Below are positions 5,331 through 7,530 of a DNA stretch of 7,530 bases, piece by piece. Position 1 is the stretch's first letter; every line of letters starts with the position of its first letter. A model generated the notes under the pieces. The model was not told where the DNA came from. It ran no database searches and was given only the letters and a program-made list of their open reading frames with translations. The position numbers were made by a program, and so were the translations under genes. This DNA is from Deltaproteobacteria bacterium (lineage in GTDB: Bacteria > Desulfobacterota > GWC2-55-46 > DRQE01), in assembly GCA_030636245.1 (NCBI GenBank), contig DAOVXI010000087.1:1-7530 (forward strand), given 5' to 3'.

Positions 5331-5705
5331 ATGTTAAGCACTGACGACATTCTCAGGCGTCTAAAGGAACTCCGTGAGGAAAAGCAGCTTAATCAGGAGT
5401 ACATCGCCGGCGCACTTGGTATAGACAGAACAACATATATACGTAAGGAAAAAGGCAACATCCCGATAACAACGGATGAATGGATTAGACTGGCAAGGGC
5501 CCTGGAAAAAGAAGTCACTCACTTCTTTAATGTAAACGGCTCCGAGAACCATGAATCTGAGACCGATAAACAGGAACGGACAGTTATTACTCTTTTAAGG
5601 TCTTTAAGTATTGAGGAAAGAGAGGACCTGCTCTCCGGTATACGGCTTTTACTAAAAGGAATAAAAAGAAAAAAGGTCGTGAAGACATTGGATATGCTCT
5701 TCTAA
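5331..5705 (+). CDS. XRE-family helix-turn-helix transcriptional regulator
   Basis: Taking the ATG at 5331 gives a 124-residue cytoplasmic DNA-binding protein. Residues 5-66 form an HTH_3/XRE domain. It runs ILRRLKELREEKQLNQEYIA, then the recognition segment ALGIDRTTYIRKEKGN (28-43), then PITTDEWIRLARALEKEVTHFF. The C-terminal part (about 75-124) is helical and ends in a basic stretch (KGIKRKK), perhaps for dimerisation. The frame stays open to a GTG at 5259, but the added 24 residues look unlike family members. They would also cross the promoter boxes, so the shorter start is preferred. It is the only plus-strand gene here, divergent from tRNA-Leu and convergent with the lipoprotein gene. 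Its targets are unknown; autoregulation and control of the cytochrome operon are guesses from position. Confidence 0.88.
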   Translation: MLSTDDILRRLKELREEKQLNQEYIAGALGIDRTTYIRKEKGNIPITTDEWIRLARALEKEVTHFFNVNGSENHESETDKQERTVITLLRSLSIEEREDLLSGIRLLLKGIKRKKVVKTLDMLF

Positions 5706-5741
5706 CCCCCCCCATAATCTTTCCTTGTGCGCTCTACGCAC
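5706..5741 (+). other. C8 run and small hairpin between convergent genes
   Basis: A run of eight C residues (5706-5713) begins directly after the XRE stop codon. It is followed by a GTGCG-CTCTA-CGCAC stem-loop (5727-5741). No T-run follows the hairpin on either strand, so it does not qualify as a standard terminator. It is the only structure seen between the two convergent genes. Confidence 0.35.
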
Positions 5742-5771
5742 CGACTAACCCCGCGCAGATCGAACAACAGG

Positions 5772-6212
5772 CTACATACCGTTATTCTTTTTATTCTCCA
5801 TAAGCATATCCAGCTCTGTAAGCTTCTTGAGTTTTTCCCTTAGAAAATTGTTCTGCGCCTTCATTGCAATAACATCTTCGAGCAGACTTATCCTGTCAAG
5901 CGCGATATGGGCATTTACTCCCTTAGGCATAAGCATCAAATAATGATTCAGATGCATTATAGATTTCCTATAATTAGGAGATTTATTATTATAGCAAGAG
6001 TACAAAAGACCAAGCTTGAAATGAATAACAGCGGCCTCGTCTGGTATAGTTGTTTTATCCAGCCTATCCTGCATGACCTTTATATCTCTTTGTATGGAAC
6101 TGTTATCCGCTGGATCCACATAAATCGCACCTCTAGTAACAGAGATACAACCGCTTTGAGAGAACGCAAAAACAGCCAGCACAATAAAATATAGTAGTGT
6201 TTTAGTCTTCAT
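5772..6212 (-). CDS. Small lipoprotein with TPR-like segment, function unknown
   Basis: This 146-residue protein has a signal peptide ending in SQSGC, with likely lipidated C22; Q at -3 is atypical for a lipobox. Residues about 58-97 (DEAAVIHFKLGLLYSCYNNK, then YRKSIMHLNHYLMLMP) resemble one and a half tetratricopeptide helices pairs. The C-terminal region (about 108-140) is an amphipathic, probably coiled-coil helix rich in K, E and L. I do not recognise a named family. It starts at ATG 6212 with AAGGA ten bases upstream, 48 nt after the GGDEF gene stop, so it is probably in the same operon. That context suggests an envelope accessory to the GGDEF protein, but this is inference. Confidence 0.8.
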   Translation of the reverse strand: MKTKTLLYFIVLAVFAFSQSGCISVTRGAIYVDPADNSSIQRDIKVMQDRLDKTTIPDEAAVIHFKLGLLYSCYNNKSPNYRKSIMHLNHYLMLMPKGVNAHIALDRISLLEDVIAMKAQNNFLREKLKKLTELDMLMENKKNNGM

Positions 6213-6256
6213 AGCAAAATAGTCCTTACTTTATAGTAAAATGGTCCTTTCTTTAT
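6213..6256. repeat. 22-bp tandem direct repeat, two copies
   Basis: Positions 6213-6234 and 6235-6256 are adjacent 22-bp copies differing at three positions (19 of 22 identical). Read on the minus strand, each copy contains an AAGGAC ribosome-binding-like core. The copy nearer the lipoprotein start supplies its Shine-Dalgarno. The array fills nearly the entire gap between the GGDEF gene stop and the lipoprotein ATG. Confidence 0.85.
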
Positions 6257-6260
6257 TTTA

Positions 6261-7530
6261 TTACTGTAAATCCCTGCTGTCAAACTCCTCCACTACACCA
6301 TCATCATCGTGGTGTCTTTTATCAACCACGTATGAGCTTTTGCTAAAAGACTTCGCGTACTCTTTGAGTTCAGCGGCTACCTCGCTGACCTCAAGATAGG
6401 AAGAAAAAGAATGCTTCTGGTTGGTAACGACCGCAATAGATATAGTCAAAAGAGGGAAACGGGCATCTTCTCCCTGCCTTGTTTTACCCATGATATAACC
6501 TTTCTTCCTGTCCTCAGGCGAGTAAAGCTCAGGTACGGCATTATCAAAGTTCCTTATGATCTCATTGCATAGGATAGCATGCCTCTTAGGACCGGTTATG
6601 ATCACAAAATCATCCCCTCCTATATGACCAACAAAGTCTTCTTTAACACCCTTTGATCGTACCGCCTCGCTAAGTATCCTAGCTGTAAGTTTGATAGCAT
6701 CGTTTCCTTTAAGATATCCGTAATGGTCATTTACCGCCTTAAAGTGATCAAGGTCTATCATACAGAAGGAGAATGGCCTGTTGTTGTCAAGCTTCTCCTT
6801 TAGCCTAACCTCGATGGTCGCACCGCCCGGGAGATGGGTGAGAGGGTTGGAGTCCAGATGGATCTCATCTATCTCTTTAATGCGCATAGCCATATCCCTG
6901 AATGCCTCAGACAATTCTCCAAGCTCATCCTTACTGTTGATAACCGGTATGTCTTCAAAATTACCTTCGGCCACCATGCGTGTAGACCTTCTAAGTATCG
7001 CAATAGAGTTAAAGATATCTTTTGTTATGAGCATGGCCGCGCCGAGCCCAAAAACTATCCCGGCAAGACTTATAACTACGACTATACTGAAGGCACTGGC
7101 TCCTGCCCTTGATACCTCTATAGCCTTGGCACTCTGCGCACGAAGTGTGGATAAAGAAAGCTTTTGGAGTTCACGGCTCAACTCGCTTGAAATCAACTCA
7201 ATACCTTTGTTCAACTCGTCTCTGTTGGCCCGCTGAGTTCTACTGAGTTTCCCTACGCCATAGTCGGCTATATGCTTAAAGAGCGCCACATAACCCTTGT
7301 CATGTTCTCCGTGAAGCCTTGTTATCTCTACTAAGTTGAAGGCCTCAACCTCTGGCAACATATTCGCCTGCACAATTACATCTTTAAACCCCTCACTTTT
7401 GTTCCAGAAAAGATTCTGTATCTCCGGGCTCTTAAGTATCGCATAGCGCTTCCCGTATAACTCCTGATCATGAACTATATCCAACATCTCACTGGCTTTA
7501 TGATGTAAGGGAATATTCGTTTCAAGGATA
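6261..7530 (-). CDS. HAMP-GGDEF signalling protein, 5' end outside window
   Basis: The frame is open to the window edge with no stop before the ATG at 7487, so the true start and a first membrane segment probably lie upstream. Numbering from that ATG, residues 1-128 form a helical, probably periplasmic sensor region. A transmembrane helix (about 132-154), HAMP linker (155-208) and GGDEF domain (212-388) follow. The active-site signature is GGDDF (290-294), and the first metal Asp is D245 in MIDLDHFK. The NPLTHLPGG start and GHIGGDDF mark the subgroup with NPLTxLPG rather than LTGLPNR. N262 replaces the Asp equivalent to PleD D344, which contacts the guanine. The I-site Arg is V281, although D284 remains. 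A cyclic dinucleotide synthase is likely, with product uncertain. It is upstream of the small lipoprotein gene. Confidence 0.9.
   Translation of the reverse strand, partial: ILETNIPLHHKASEMLDIVHDQELYGKRYAILKSPEIQNLFWNKSEGFKDVIVQANMLPEVEAFNLVEITRLHGEHDKGYVALFKHIADYGVGKLSRTQRANRDELNKGIELISSELSRELQKLSLSTLRAQSAKAIEVSRAGASAFSIVVVISLAGIVFGLGAAMLITKDIFNSIAILRRSTRMVAEGNFEDIPVINSKDELGELSEAFRDMAMRIKEIDEIHLDSNPLTHLPGGATIEVRLKEKLDNNRPFSFCMIDLDHFKAVNDHYGYLKGNDAIKLTARILSEAVRSKGVKEDFVGHIGGDDFVIITGPKRHAILCNEIIRNFDNAVPELYSPEDRKKGYIMGKTRQGEDARFPLLTISIAVVTNQKHSFSSYLEVSEVAAELKEYAKSFSKSSYVVDKRHHDDDGVVEEFDSRDLQ

Noticed and set aside
5094..5741. tRNA-Leu next to an XRE regulator as a sign of an integrated element.
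   Set aside because: No integrase, no att-like direct repeat of the tRNA 3' end and no other phage or plasmid gene are present.
5727..5741. Hairpin as a bidirectional terminator between convergent genes.
   Set aside because: The stem is only 5 bp and no T-run follows on either strand.
1..7530. CRISPR array, insertion sequence or toxin-antitoxin pair.
   Set aside because: No regularly spaced repeats, terminal inverted repeats, transposase motifs or paired small toxin genes were seen.

Overview
This window looks like a chromosomal segment from a Gram-negative, respiring bacterium. Three or four predicted lipoproteins, two periplasmic c-type cytochromes, a membrane GGDEF protein and a class A RNase P RNA support this. 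GC content is middling and most genes lie on the minus strand. The mix would suit a Desulfobacterota-, Nitrospirota- or Nitrospinota-like lineage, but nothing in the sequence fixes the phylum.

Right to left on the minus strand from about 1930 to 29 is what looks like one RNA-processing transcription unit. A good sigma70-type promoter (TTGACA, 18-bp spacer, TACAAT) precedes a tRNA with anticodon CAT. Then come a coiled-coil C4 zinc-ribbon protein with a TTG start, an RNase HI with an N-terminal extension, and rnpB. A second promoter for rnpB, with a perfect TATAAT, is embedded in the last codons of the RNase H gene.

From 5043 down to 1962 on the minus strand is a tightly packed four-gene operon. 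It encodes a membrane-anchored or secreted monoheme cytochrome c, a diheme cytochrome fused to an FGE/SUMF1 domain, and two lipoproteins made of single FGE/SUMF1 domains. Junctions are 4-nt overlap, 12-nt gap and 1-nt overlap. Only the cytochrome fusion keeps a Cys-x4-Cys pair near the FGE active-site position; the two lipoproteins have lost it. This cluster is the best candidate for an undescribed system: a periplasmic heme plus FGE-fold redox or assembly module of unknown substrate.

A tRNA-Leu(CAA) on the minus strand lies between this operon and a divergent plus-strand XRE-type regulator. The regulator's promoter is placed so that its ATG coincides with the predicted transcription start, suggesting a leaderless mRNA.

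The right end, on the minus strand, carries a HAMP-GGDEF protein cut off by the window edge and a downstream lipoprotein with a TPR-like segment. A 22-bp near-perfect tandem duplication separates them. The GGDEF domain has unusual residues at the base-recognition and I-site positions. Longer spaces without genes are all under 300 bp and are described under the promoter, tRNA and regulator entries.
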